Source: HXMU1420-13 sp024742815
GTDB lineage: Bacteria > Bacteroidota > Rhodothermia > Balneolales > Balneolaceae
DNA: 64,000 nt
Reading direction: 5' to 3'
NCBI GenBank assembly: GCA_024742815.1
Contig: JANSXX010000008.1
Coordinates: 102,991-166,990, forward strand
The notes under the pieces were generated by a model, which made no database searches, was not told where the DNA came from, and saw only the letters and a list, made by a program, of their open reading frames with translations. Of the stretch, positions 36,996 to 45,614 are shown in pieces; position 1 is the first letter of the stretch, and every line of letters begins with the position of its first letter. The position numbers and the translations under genes are program-made.

Positions 36996-38273
36996 TCACC
37001 CCTCCGCTTGAATTTGCTGCGCAATTGCCGTCACTTTATCCAAAACACGTAATAAATTACCGCTCCATAGTTGCTCAATTTCATTTTCAGAATATCCACG
37101 TTTCACCAATTCCAACGTAACGCTGAACGTTTCAGATGCATCCATCCAGCCATGTACTCCGCCACCTCCGTCGAAATCTGAACTTATTCCAACATGATCG
37201 ATACCAATCAATTCTACCATGTAATCAATGTGATCTACTAGATCAGCAACATCAACGGGAGGAGCAGTTACTTCAGATTCTATAATTGGCTGTGCTTTAG
37301 CCTGTAATTCTCTGTACTTCGCAATGTAAGCATCCCGCTCGTCTTGCGGCATTTGTCGAACTTCACCCCAGGACTTCCGCTCAAATCCTTCCTCAGCCAT
37401 AAGTTGGTTCAATATTTCGTCCGCCGCTTCTTGATAAGTGGAGTGCTTTTCCGAATCTAAATATCCCTTAAAAGCTACCGCTTGAACTACCCCGCCAGTT
37501 TCTGCGAGTTTAATCAATTCTTCATCACTTAAGTTTCTGCTTACGCTTGGATCCAATGCTCGTGCCGATGAATGCGATGCAATAACCGGAGCACGAGTTA
37601 ATTCCATGGTTTGCATGTTCGATTCATAAGATGGATGTGATAAATCGATCATCATGCCCCACTTGTTCATTTCTTTAATGGCTTCTCTTCCTAAATCACT
37701 TAAACCACCGTGTAACCAAACATCATCTCGCTCGCCGGTGTTAGAATCACAAAACTGACTATGACCATTATGCGAAAGCGACATATAACGCGCTCCACGG
37801 TCGTAAAACTCTTTAATTCTTCCCAAATCAGTTCCTACCGGATAGGCATTTTCGATGCCAATCATTGCCACTTTTTTACCGGAAGCAGCAATTCTTCGAA
37901 CTTCCTCCGAAGTGGTTGCCAGTTCAATTCGATCGGGCGCAAATTCTTTGGTTAAGCGATGGATGGCATCAAATTTATCAATCGCGTTTTCATAGGCTGC
38001 GGCATAGCCATCTTCGCTAAGCGTATCTTGACCGGTATACACAATCAGCCAGGCTACGTCCAATCCACCTTCTTCCATTTTGGGCAACGTTACTTGGGTA
38101 GGTAAATCCATGGTGTAATTTCGATCTGCGGTAAAATCCGCTGTGTTTATATCCACATGAGTATCCAGAGTAAGAACCCGCTCATGAATTTCTCGAGCCT
38201 TTTGCTCGATATTGGGTTGAGCACAATTAGCAAAAATAAGTACCGTAAGAAATGCGAGGAAAGTGTTTTTCAA
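36996..38273 (-). CDS. Membrane dipeptidase (peptidase M19) lipoprotein
   Basis: 425 residues. Signal with lipobox-like FANC, then the renal dipeptidase-like TIM barrel: LDTHVD (metal-binding His and Asp), GIENAYPVG (bridging Glu), SLSHNGHSQFCDS, MMIDLSHPS and VIASHSSARAL carry the other ligands; GISSDFDGGGG is the late Asp. Hydrolyses dipeptides, including D-residue ones, in the periplasm. Start is TTG, forced by the signal peptide. The terminal residues overlap the stutter repeat downstream. Confidence 0.93.
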   Translation of the reverse strand: MKNTFLAFLTVLIFANCAQPNIEQKAREIHERVLTLDTHVDINTADFTADRNYTMDLPTQVTLPKMEEGGLDVAWLIVYTGQDTLSEDGYAAAYENAIDKFDAIHRLTKEFAPDRIELATTSEEVRRIAASGKKVAMIGIENAYPVGTDLGRIKEFYDRGARYMSLSHNGHSQFCDSNTGERDDVWLHGGLSDLGREAIKEMNKWGMMIDLSHPSYESNMQTMELTRAPVIASHSSARALDPSVSRNLSDEELIKLAETGGVVQAVAFKGYLDSEKHSTYQEAADEILNQLMAEEGFERKSWGEVRQMPQDERDAYIAKYRELQAKAQPIIESEVTAPPVDVADLVDHIDYMVELIGIDHVGISSDFDGGGGVHGWMDASETFSVTLELVKRGYSENEIEQLWSGNLLRVLDKVTAIAQQIQAEG

Positions 38274-38441
38274 AAGTCGAAGGTTGGTTTAGAATTCGCA
38301 TCGAAAATAAACAAAAGCGTGAATGCTGCAATAAAATCACTGCACAATGTTTGTTAATGTTTGTTGCAGAATAGGTTGAAGGATTTTACCTGGATTAAGA
38401 TTTCATCGAAACTGTTTTTCGGTAGGTTCGTGTACCAAAAC

Positions 38442-39194
38442 ATGCAGAAAGTTTCCCAAAATGATATCGAATGGTTGCTACAATCGAAGGATGAGTTCAA
38501 TCCAAGTCGCCTTTCTGCATCCTCTAACAGTAAGAGTCGAACGGAAACTCCCAAAAAACGCCGAAGTATCGGATACTACCTGTCAGGATTTATATTCATG
38601 GCGGTTAGTTTGGTTATACTTCCTTTCTTTATTTTGATCAGAACCGCGGTATACCTCAATATTTCTGAACAATGGAATGCCTGGGGCGCTTTATTGGGTG
38701 GAACCGGAGCGTGCATCGTGTTTCTATCGTTACTTTTCTTTTTTGTATTTAGAAAAGTGAAGAATAAGAGAATGATGGCGAAGCTCAGTGTTTCAGCCGT
38801 ATCTATGTTGGTTGGCGGGTTTATCATTTATGGCCTGCTTTATCTGAACAGTGTAAATGCAAAGTCGGATGAAATACGAGAAGTTTACCGCTCGCTACAT
38901 CCCATCTTACGAGTAGCGGTAACCAGTACTACCATAGCCGACAATGAATTAGTGATTACCGACATATCTCGCACTCAAGATGATTATATTGCTATGGGGC
39001 TTACACCTCGGCAAAGTTCCATGCATTATGTGCAACCCACAGGGTTTGTTCATGCGATCGATCTTCGAACCATCGGGCACTCTGAACTCAGAAATATTTC
39101 TCTCGAATGGGGATTAAAACTGATGGGATTTCAGACGATAAGGCATGTGGGTACAGCCGATCATTTACATGTAGCGCTCCCTTTGAGCAATTAA
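38442..39194 (+). CDS. Membrane protein with C-terminal M15-like peptidase motif
   Basis: About 250 residues from the ATG at 38442 (the frame is open 27 codons further, but without ATG). Three membrane helices lie at about 45-65, 82-104 and 115-135. The C-terminal extracytoplasmic domain has SSMH, then GFVHAIDLRT and ADHLHVALP. The order His, Asp and His-x-His resembles the zinc site of Hedgehog/DD-peptidase (M15) enzymes, though with altered spacing. A membrane-anchored peptidoglycan peptidase is possible but not certain. Confidence 0.5.
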   Translation: MQKVSQNDIEWLLQSKDEFNPSRLSASSNSKSRTETPKKRRSIGYYLSGFIFMAVSLVILPFFILIRTAVYLNISEQWNAWGALLGGTGACIVFLSLLFFFVFRKVKNKRMMAKLSVSAVSMLVGGFIIYGLLYLNSVNAKSDEIREVYRSLHPILRVAVTSTTIADNELVITDISRTQDDYIAMGLTPRQSSMHYVQPTGFVHAIDLRTIGHSELRNISLEWGLKLMGFQTIRHVGTADHLHVALPLSN

Positions 39195-39281
39195 TAGAAA
39201 AAGCGCTTTTCTATTGTTTATCAGTTAGAATATCCCGACCATTGATTGCTCATTTTTTTTAAGTGTAATCAGTTCAGACTA

Positions 39282-40688
39282 ATGGCAAAATATAATTTCT
39301 TCGAGCAGGTAAATAAGAATTTTGATAAAGCGGCAGCCTATACCAAATTTGATAAAGGTATACTCAGCCAGATAAAAATGTGTAATACGGTGTACCACGT
39401 TTCATTTCCGTTGCGCAGAGATGATGGTTCGGTAGAGGTAATAGAGGGTTGGCGTGTTGAGCATAGCCACCATAAAATGCCTACTAAGGGCGGGATTCGG
39501 TATAGCCATAAAGTGGATGAAGACGAAACTATGGCGTTGGCGGCACTAATGTCGTACAAATGTGCTTTGGTGGATGTTCCCTTCGGTGGCGCCAAAGGCG
39601 GTGTAAAAATCAGCACCCGTGCGTATTCTGAATCTGAGTTAGAACGTATCACTCGTCGTTATACCTTCGAGTTGGTTAAAAAAGGATTTATCGGGCCGGG
39701 CGTGGATGTGCCTGCACCCGATTACGGTACCGGAGCTCGAGAAATGGGCTGGATTTTGGACACTTATCGCCAAATGAAAGATGATTTGAACGCAGAAGCT
39801 TGTGTTACAGGTAAACCGATTCAACAAGGTGGAATTCGCGGGCGTACCGAGGCAACCGGGCGTGGAGTTTATTTCGGGATTCGTGAAGCAGTAAGCGTTA
39901 AAAAAGATATGGATGCTTTAGGTATGGAGCCGGGCATCGAGGGCAAAACTTTTTGTGTGCAAGGTCTTGGTAATGTAGGTTATCATGCCTCAAAATACAT
40001 GACCGAAGCCGGCGCAAAATTGATTGGAGTTGCTGAGATTGAAGGCGCTATTTACGATCCTGCCGGAATTGATCTGGAAGCTTTGATGACCTATCGCAAA
40101 GAAACCGGAAGTATCATTGGTTTTGGAACAAGCAAAGAGCTTTCTGACAACGCCATGATCTTTGAAATGGAGTGCGACATCATGATTCCTGCCGCTCTCG
40201 AAAGCCAAATCACCGCTGAAAACGCCGATAAGGTTAAGGCAAAAATCATTGCCGAAGCGGCAAACGGACCGGTAACGGCCGATGCCCACGAAACCATGAA
40301 AAATCGTGGGGCATTAATCATTCCGGATACCTACTTAAATGCCGGCGGTGTAGTTGTTTCGTATTTCGAATGGTTGAAAGACATTCAGCACGTGCGGTAT
40401 GGCCGAATGAACAAAAAATTCGATGAAGGTAGTTTGCTTAAGATTGTTCGAGAGTTGGAAAGCATCTCCGGAAAAACTTATGATGCTGAAGATCTACAAC
40501 GTTTAACTTATGGAGCCGGTGAAGCTGATCTGGTAGATTCAGGACTCGAAGAAACCATGATCACGGCCTATCATCAAATCACCGATATTCGTGAGCAACA
40601 TGACTTGAACGATTTAAGAACGGCTGCATTTATTAATGCCATTCAAAAGATCGGAATCATGTACGAACAGATGGGTATTTTCCCTTAA
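39282..40688 (+). CDS. Glutamate dehydrogenase (Glu/Leu/Phe/Val family)
   Basis: 468 residues from the ATG of MAKYNFFEQVNKN; the frame runs 12 codons upstream without a better start. The catalytic domain has PTKGGIRYS and MSYKCALVDVPFGGAKGG, containing both catalytic lysines, and PAPDYGTGAREMGWI with the proton-donor Asp. The Rossmann domain has VQGLGNVGYHASK. NAD or NADP preference not clear. Links glutamate and 2-oxoglutarate in nitrogen metabolism. Monocistronic, ending at a long inverted repeat. Confidence 0.96.
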   Translation: MAKYNFFEQVNKNFDKAAAYTKFDKGILSQIKMCNTVYHVSFPLRRDDGSVEVIEGWRVEHSHHKMPTKGGIRYSHKVDEDETMALAALMSYKCALVDVPFGGAKGGVKISTRAYSESELERITRRYTFELVKKGFIGPGVDVPAPDYGTGAREMGWILDTYRQMKDDLNAEACVTGKPIQQGGIRGRTEATGRGVYFGIREAVSVKKDMDALGMEPGIEGKTFCVQGLGNVGYHASKYMTEAGAKLIGVAEIEGAIYDPAGIDLEALMTYRKETGSIIGFGTSKELSDNAMIFEMECDIMIPAALESQITAENADKVKAKIIAEAANGPVTADAHETMKNRGALIIPDTYLNAGGVVVSYFEWLKDIQHVRYGRMNKKFDEGSLLKIVRELESISGKTYDAEDLQRLTYGAGEADLVDSGLEETMITAYHQITDIREQHDLNDLRTAAFINAIQKIGIMYEQMGIFP

Positions 40689-40701
40689 TTGGTTATTGGA
40701 A

Positions 40702-40749
40702 ATTGGTTAATGGTTATTAGTTGAAAACACCAAATAACCATTAACCAAT
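40702..40749. terminator. 17-bp inverted repeat, bidirectional terminator
   Basis: ATTGGTTAATGGTTATT and its exact reverse complement AATAACCATTAACCAAT enclose a 14-base loop between the convergent glutamate dehydrogenase and DoxX genes. It is AT-rich and lacks a clear T-run, but its place suggests transcription end in both directions. Confidence 0.65.
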
Positions 40750-40751
40750 AA

Positions 40752-41207
40752 CTACTGTGCCACCAACTTCCCGCCTCTAACGGTAGCACCTAAAGCAAGT
40801 GCTGAACCAATCAATACCAAATTCTTAACGATGTATTGACCTTCAAGGGTTAGTCCGAACGGGAACTGAGTCCAAACTACCTCGGGTAAAAGTACAATGG
40901 GCAAGGCGGTGCCGGGCATTTGTAAGAACAATAACAGAAGCGTTATTCGCATGAACTTGCCGGCAATTAGACCTAATCCAATGAGCACTTCCCAAGCGGC
41001 CAATACCGGAACAAATAGATCTGGGTCCACGAAATAAACGGTGTTTCTAACGAGTTCTTCGGCCGGACTTAATCCCGGAAAAAATTTAAGTGCTCCAAAC
41101 CATAGGAATATTACACCCAACCCAATGCGCATAATTAATAACGCATTGTTGGCCATCCACTGAGTGATGGCAACATCCACTTGTTCAAATCTCTTTTCTA
41201 ACAACAT
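40752..41207 (-). CDS. DoxX-like membrane protein
   Basis: 151 residues with four predicted membrane helices. RIGLGVIFLWFGALKFFPG in helix 1 and VPVLAAWEVLIGLGLIAGKF are DoxX/YkgB family features. Such proteins are linked to redox or quinone-related functions without a firm biochemical role. Monocistronic. TAATTTTG on the minus strand (41237-41244) matches the TAnnTTTG box 30 bases before the ATG. Confidence 0.85.
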   Translation of the reverse strand: MLLEKRFEQVDVAITQWMANNALLIMRIGLGVIFLWFGALKFFPGLSPAEELVRNTVYFVDPDLFVPVLAAWEVLIGLGLIAGKFMRITLLLLFLQMPGTALPIVLLPEVVWTQFPFGLTLEGQYIVKNLVLIGSALALGATVRGGKLVAQ

Positions 41208-41236
41208 AGTGATACCTCTTAAACCTTAATTCGCCC

Positions 41237-41244
41237 CAAAATTA
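41237..41244 (-). promoter_or_regulatory. Possible -7 promoter box TAATTTTG for the DoxX-like gene
   Basis: Perfect TAnnTTTG match on the minus strand, 30 bases upstream of the DoxX-like start codon. The -33 element is not evident, and AT-rich sequence makes chance matches likely. Confidence 0.35.
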
Positions 41245-41337
41245 GAAGCATATTGTGAAGTTTTAATGAAGAACCTGTTTGGAACAAGCATGAGAGTTTG
41301 GTTTCGAGTAGATTATCAAAAAACCTATTTAGTGTTA

Positions 41338-42369
41338 ATGAGATATTTAATTTCATCCATTCTTTTGGTTGTTTGTGCCGGAACAGCTTTGGGACAATCA
41401 CAAAACTGCCTTGAAAGAGATTCTGAGGCGCATTTTAGTTTTACTAAAGATTCTATTTCAATTCCAATAGAAGATGGGGTTCTTCATGCAACTCTCTATC
41501 TACCCGAAGGCGAAGGACCGTTTCCGGCTGCTATTGCTATGCATGGTGGGGGAAACAATTATGAACGTTTGATGAATGTGCCTCTTTATTTCGCCGGAAG
41601 AGCCGCCGGTTGTGGGATTATAACGTTGATTTACGATAAGCGAGGAACAGGCCGTTCGACCTTAGATTACTCAAGCGCCGATTTCAATGATTTTGTTTCT
41701 GATGCTTCCGCAGCCATAGATTACCTGAACAGTCATTCTAAAGTAGATACGAATCACATCGCGGCTTTTGGGGTGAGTCAAGGCGGGCGACTGGTGGGCG
41801 TTTTGGCAGCGCGAAATCCCAAAGTGGATATGATTGCAAATGTATCCGGCCCGATTAATTCGGTTGTTATGACTCGAAAATTTTCAACCTTAAATGGGAT
41901 TCGTGGTTCAAATGCATCTGAAGAATTATTGAACAAAATTACTCCCTTGTGGGAAAGTCATTTTGATCTGCTTGAGGCTGGCGATAATGAAGGATTATCA
42001 GCACTTGATGGAGAAATTACTGATCTCCGAAATGAGTACAATCCCAATTGGCTGCCTCCCCTTTCCGATGAGGTTGGCAATCACCCCATCGAAAATTCTT
42101 ATGGTATGAATTTCTTTGATGAGTACGTAACCATCGATATTCCTTGGATCAACATTTATGGCGAAGACGACCGTGCTGTTGATGCCAAAACGAGTATTCA
42201 AAATCTGGAATGGATTCGATCGCAGTCCGGAACTACAAAGATGGAAATTATCCTGCTTCCAAACAGTACACATGGCTTATTCGATACTGTAGAACAGAAA
42301 CAGTATCCGTTCGACGATGAGGTGGTCAAATGGATATTATTGAACCTAAAGAACCGGTCAGACGGGTAA
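41338..42369 (+). CDS. Exported alpha/beta hydrolase
   Basis: 343 residues from ATG 41338, chosen because it begins the signal peptide MRYLISSILLVVCAGTALGQ; frames upstream lack a signal. The nucleophile is Ser147 in FGVSQGGRLVG, the acid is probably Asp in YGEDDRAVDA, and the base His is in NSTHGLFD. GFPAAIAMHGGGNN-like sequence (PFPAAIAMHGGG) forms the oxyanion region. Family resembles dienelactone hydrolase/peptidase S9-like esterases. Substrate unknown. Confidence 0.88.
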   Translation: MRYLISSILLVVCAGTALGQSQNCLERDSEAHFSFTKDSISIPIEDGVLHATLYLPEGEGPFPAAIAMHGGGNNYERLMNVPLYFAGRAAGCGIITLIYDKRGTGRSTLDYSSADFNDFVSDASAAIDYLNSHSKVDTNHIAAFGVSQGGRLVGVLAARNPKVDMIANVSGPINSVVMTRKFSTLNGIRGSNASEELLNKITPLWESHFDLLEAGDNEGLSALDGEITDLRNEYNPNWLPPLSDEVGNHPIENSYGMNFFDEYVTIDIPWINIYGEDDRAVDAKTSIQNLEWIRSQSGTTKMEIILLPNSTHGLFDTVEQKQYPFDDEVVKWILLNLKNRSDG

Positions 42370-42381
42370 TCCGTCAGACCG
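42355..42381. terminator. Hairpin between convergent hydrolase and mrp genes
   Basis: CGGTCAGACGG and CCGTCAGACCG pair except for one central A/A mismatch around the loop GTAAT, which includes the hydrolase stop codon. It lies between convergent genes; T-run weak. Confidence 0.5.
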
Positions 42382-42396
42382 TGTTAGTAATACACC

Positions 42397-43500
42397 TTAG
42401 CTTTTAAACGAAATCTGCACTTTTGGCTTCGCTTCTGCTTCTCGTAAACTCAGTTGTTGCTGCATATTTGAAGTTACTGTGAAGAAAGCGTGCGCTGCAT
42501 TCGATTGTTCATCGGCAATCACAATCGGTTTCCCGTTATCGCCGGCCTCGCGAATAGGTTGTTCAATCGGGATTTCGCCTAACACTGGTACCGCTAATTC
42601 CTCAGCAAGTCGGGTTGCTCCGCCTTCGCCAAAAATGTGATACTTCTTATCCGGCATGTCGGGTGGAGTGAAATACGCCATATTTTCGATCACACCAAGC
42701 ACCGGTACTTTCACTTTCTGGAACATAGCTACTCCTTTTCGCACATCATCCAGCGCAACGGTTTGAGGAGTAGAAACGATAACGGCTCCACTTAGCGGAA
42801 TTGTTTGAACAATGGTTAGTTGGATGTCGCCCGTTCCGGGAGGCAGATCCAGAATCATGTAATCCAATTCGCCCCACTCCACATCTTTCATAAATTGTTG
42901 GATAGCGCTAGTAGCCATCGGACCACGCCACACCATGGCTTGGTTCACATCCACCAAAAAGCCCATACTCACCATTTTGATGCCATATTTTTCTAGCGGA
43001 ATCAATTTCTTTTGGGTGGTGATGTTTGGCCGTTCAAATAAATCGAACATGGTAGGAATGCTCGGACCATAGATATCAGTATCCATCAAACCAACAGAAG
43101 CTCCAGTGCGAGCTAGCGAAGCCGCCAAGTTTACCGCAACGGTAGATTTACCAACGCCACCTTTACCGGATGCAACAGCGATAATATTTTTAACGCCCGA
43201 AAGTGGTTGAGCCGGAGGAGCGGTTGGCTGAGGCGCTTCTTGTCGCTTCGAGACATTTATTCCTACCTGAATATCAACCACGGCTTCACGATCAATAAAC
43301 TTATGTACAGCCCCTTCACATCGTTGTTTAAGCTCACTTGCTAAAGCATCATTTTGTGCAGGCATTTCTAGTGTAAATGAAATGTATTTATCCTGCACGA
43401 TCAGATCCTGAATCATATCCAGAGATATTAAATCTTGCTTTGCTTCGGGGTGCAGAACGTGTGCTAAGGCCGTTTTTACTTGTTCTTTGTTGATGGACAT
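42397..43500 (-). CDS. mrp: Mrp/NBP35 iron-sulfur carrier ATPase
   Basis: 367 residues, cytosolic. Residues 1-90 form the DUF59/MIP18-like domain (LAHVLHPEAKQDLISLDMI); a Pro/Ala linker follows. The ATPase has the deviant Walker A ASGKGGVGKSTVAVNLA near 110, DTDIYGPSIPTMF for switch I and LDLPPGTGD as Walker B. The central CxxC of classic NBP35 is not seen near the C-terminus, as in some Bacteroidota Mrp. It carries [4Fe-4S] clusters to apoproteins. Confidence 0.94.
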   Translation of the reverse strand: MSINKEQVKTALAHVLHPEAKQDLISLDMIQDLIVQDKYISFTLEMPAQNDALASELKQRCEGAVHKFIDREAVVDIQVGINVSKRQEAPQPTAPPAQPLSGVKNIIAVASGKGGVGKSTVAVNLAASLARTGASVGLMDTDIYGPSIPTMFDLFERPNITTQKKLIPLEKYGIKMVSMGFLVDVNQAMVWRGPMATSAIQQFMKDVEWGELDYMILDLPPGTGDIQLTIVQTIPLSGAVIVSTPQTVALDDVRKGVAMFQKVKVPVLGVIENMAYFTPPDMPDKKYHIFGEGGATRLAEELAVPVLGEIPIEQPIREAGDNGKPIVIADEQSNAAHAFFTVTSNMQQQLSLREAEAKPKVQISFKS

Positions 43501-44332
43501 CTAACTAATTGCTTCTTGAATTTTTTGAATTGGGACAAGATAAGGAGAAAGAGAGAGACTAACGAAGAATGAACGGTACGAACATTGAACGTTGAACAGG
43601 TTGAACTTCGAACTTTGAAAAAATCGATGAAGTACGAATATGCGATTGTGTGATTTACGAGTTACGATTTAGGTAGGTAGATCAATTTCATGATAATTAA
43701 ATCATCGCAGCGATTTGTGTTGTGATTATGCTAAAACACAATAATTCGAGAGAATTAAGTCTATATAATTTGGCAGTAACTGCAACAACGAGTCCTCCTC
43801 CTTGTTAAGGAGGAGACAGAGGAGGTCGTTTAAGGGCTTGGATGAATGAACAAATCGAACAGTTGAACAGGTTGAACTTTGAACTTGAAAAAAGGATTGA
43901 AGTAGGAATATGCGAATGTGTGATGTACGAGTTACGAATTGGGGAGGTAGATCAATGTCATGATAATTAAATCATCGCAGCGATTTATGTTGTGATTGTG
44001 CTAAAACACAATAATTCGAGAGAATTAAGTCTATATAATCTGGCATAAACTATAACAACGAGTCCTCCTCCTTGTTAAGGAGGAGACAGAGGAGGTCGTT
44101 TAAGGGCTAGGATGAATGAACAAGTCGAACATTGAATAGGTTGAACTTCGAACTTTGAAAAAAGGATTGAAGTAGGAATAAGCGATTACGCGAATTACGA
44201 GTTACGAATTGGGAGCTAAAGGAGGGTATTTCCATTTCATCACATTCAATACCCACTGCATTTTCAATATTGACCTTAAATCTCTACTTTGCTTTCACTT
44301 AACTTAATTTATATCAATTAATCAGCTCCAAC
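43501..44332. repeat. Tandem repeat, period about 270 bp, 2.3 copies, filling an 830-base gap
   Basis: ATCAATTTCATGATAATT at 43681 recurs with one change at 43951, and TTGAACAGGTTGAACTT-like words at 43591, 43862 and 44131 mark the unit ends. Each unit has a CTCCTCCTTGTTAAGGAGGAG hairpin-like block, the tail GACAGAGGAGGTCGTTTAAG, and stutter words of GTTGAAC. No open frame in common between copies. The last 100 bases hold the promoter of the M23-like gene. Confidence 0.92.
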
Positions 44333-44788
44333 ATGAAAGTATTAGCTGCTTTTCTCATCTTGTTCACCGTTACCAATAGCGCTACAACCATAAGTTTTGA
44401 AGTGCCCGTTGAAGGTGATGCGCAAATAGTTAGTGAATTCGGGGAAAGAACACATCCTGTGCTCCAAACCACTCGTTTTCATGATGGGATTGATTACAAA
44501 GTTTCTAAAGATTCAAAAATTGTGGCTTCATCTTCAGGTATCATTAAATCTGTACGTTTTTTAGAGGATGAGGGGTATTCCATCATCATTAAACATGACG
44601 AAGGATTCGAAACGCATTACAGTCACCTACAAAATGTATCCGAGGATTTGGTAGAAGGAGTAGAAATTTTGCAGCGAGATTTTTTGGGAATTCCGGGGAA
44701 AGCTCTTCATGCTAATGTGCATATGCTTCACTTCAAGATTTATAAAAATGGTCAAGCAATTAACCCTAATTTATACTTGAACAATTAA
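44333..44788 (+). CDS. Small M23/LytM-like peptidase, catalytic His replaced
   Basis: 151 residues, exported (MKVLAAFLILFTVTNSATT). The LytM core is complete in order: FGERTHPVLQTTRFHDGIDY supplies zinc ligands His and Asp; THYSHL gives the active-site His; the last motif reads HMLHFKIYKNG where HLHFEI is usual, so the first His of H-x-H is Met here while an extra His stands one residue before. The zinc His is kept. It could be a low-activity or binding-only member. No C-terminal anchor. Confidence 0.85.
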   Translation: MKVLAAFLILFTVTNSATTISFEVPVEGDAQIVSEFGERTHPVLQTTRFHDGIDYKVSKDSKIVASSSGIIKSVRFLEDEGYSIIIKHDEGFETHYSHLQNVSEDLVEGVEILQRDFLGIPGKALHANVHMLHFKIYKNGQAINPNLYLNN

Positions 44789-44866
44789 TCAGCATCCGCG
44801 CAATCCCATAATCCAAAAAATCCTTGGTTCAGAACACTATTTACTTCTGATAGTGAGTAAGGTAGC

Positions 44867-45502
44867 TCATAAAATTGAGCGAATTTCCTCATCCGGCTTG
44901 GCATAACTAAAACGATCCAGAATTTTCGGCAACGCATAGCCATCCAAACCTGTCGCCGAAACAGTTCCCGCTTGTTCCAGATTGATGAATCCATCATCAC
45001 TTACTAAATCTTCCGGCAAATAAATGTGCTCTATTGCGCCGATGATAAATCGGCAATCGTTTTCCTTCAAGTAATACTCGTTCACATAACGGCACCCAAT
45101 TTTGATTATGCTTTCTTCTACGTATGGAGCCTTAAAATCATCTCGATATTCCTCTTTGAGTCCGGTTTGTTCAAATTCGGAAACACCGGCCGGATATTTG
45201 GCTGAAGTCTGATGAGCTTTGCGGATCATATCAGCACTTACATGGTTTACTGTAAACACTCCGGTTTCTTTCAGATTATCGAAGGTATTGCGCATTACGG
45301 TATGCGGGCGCAGCACAAAACCGAGTAAGGGTGGATTGCTTCCCAAATGAGTAACCGAGCTGAAAATGGCTAAATTCGTTTTGCCATCGGGAGAAATGGT
45401 GCCGATTAAATTACTGGATTTATATCCCGTAACAGAGTTTATAAAATGCGCTCTTGCCCGCGAAGGCATCTCTTTGATGATAGTTTGTGAGTAGTGTTTC
45501 AT
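44867..45502 (-). CDS. Flavin reductase-like (FMN-binding split barrel) protein
   Basis: 211 residues from the ATG at 45502; the frame continues 23 codons upstream, into the gcvT promoter. SNLIGTISPDGKTNLAIFSS and GFVLRPHTVMRNTFDNLKETG fit the flavin reductase / DIM6-NTAB family, followed by FTVNHVSADM. Cytosolic FMN-dependent oxidoreductase of unknown partner. Divergent from gcvT, sharing a 112-base promoter region. The stop is 78 bases from that of the M23-like gene, with which it converges. Confidence 0.85.
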   Translation of the reverse strand: MKHYSQTIIKEMPSRARAHFINSVTGYKSSNLIGTISPDGKTNLAIFSSVTHLGSNPPLLGFVLRPHTVMRNTFDNLKETGVFTVNHVSADMIRKAHQTSAKYPAGVSEFEQTGLKEEYRDDFKAPYVEESIIKIGCRYVNEYYLKENDCRFIIGAIEHIYLPEDLVSDDGFINLEQAGTVSATGLDGYALPKILDRFSYAKPDEEIRSIL

Positions 45503-45614
45503 GATCTTAGATATTTGCCTGAGTAAACCGAACTTAAGGACGTTTAATTCTTTCCTTAGTACAAAATTCACTAACTTCGCCCTGCACCATCATCACACTT
45601 TTTTAGAAAGGTAC

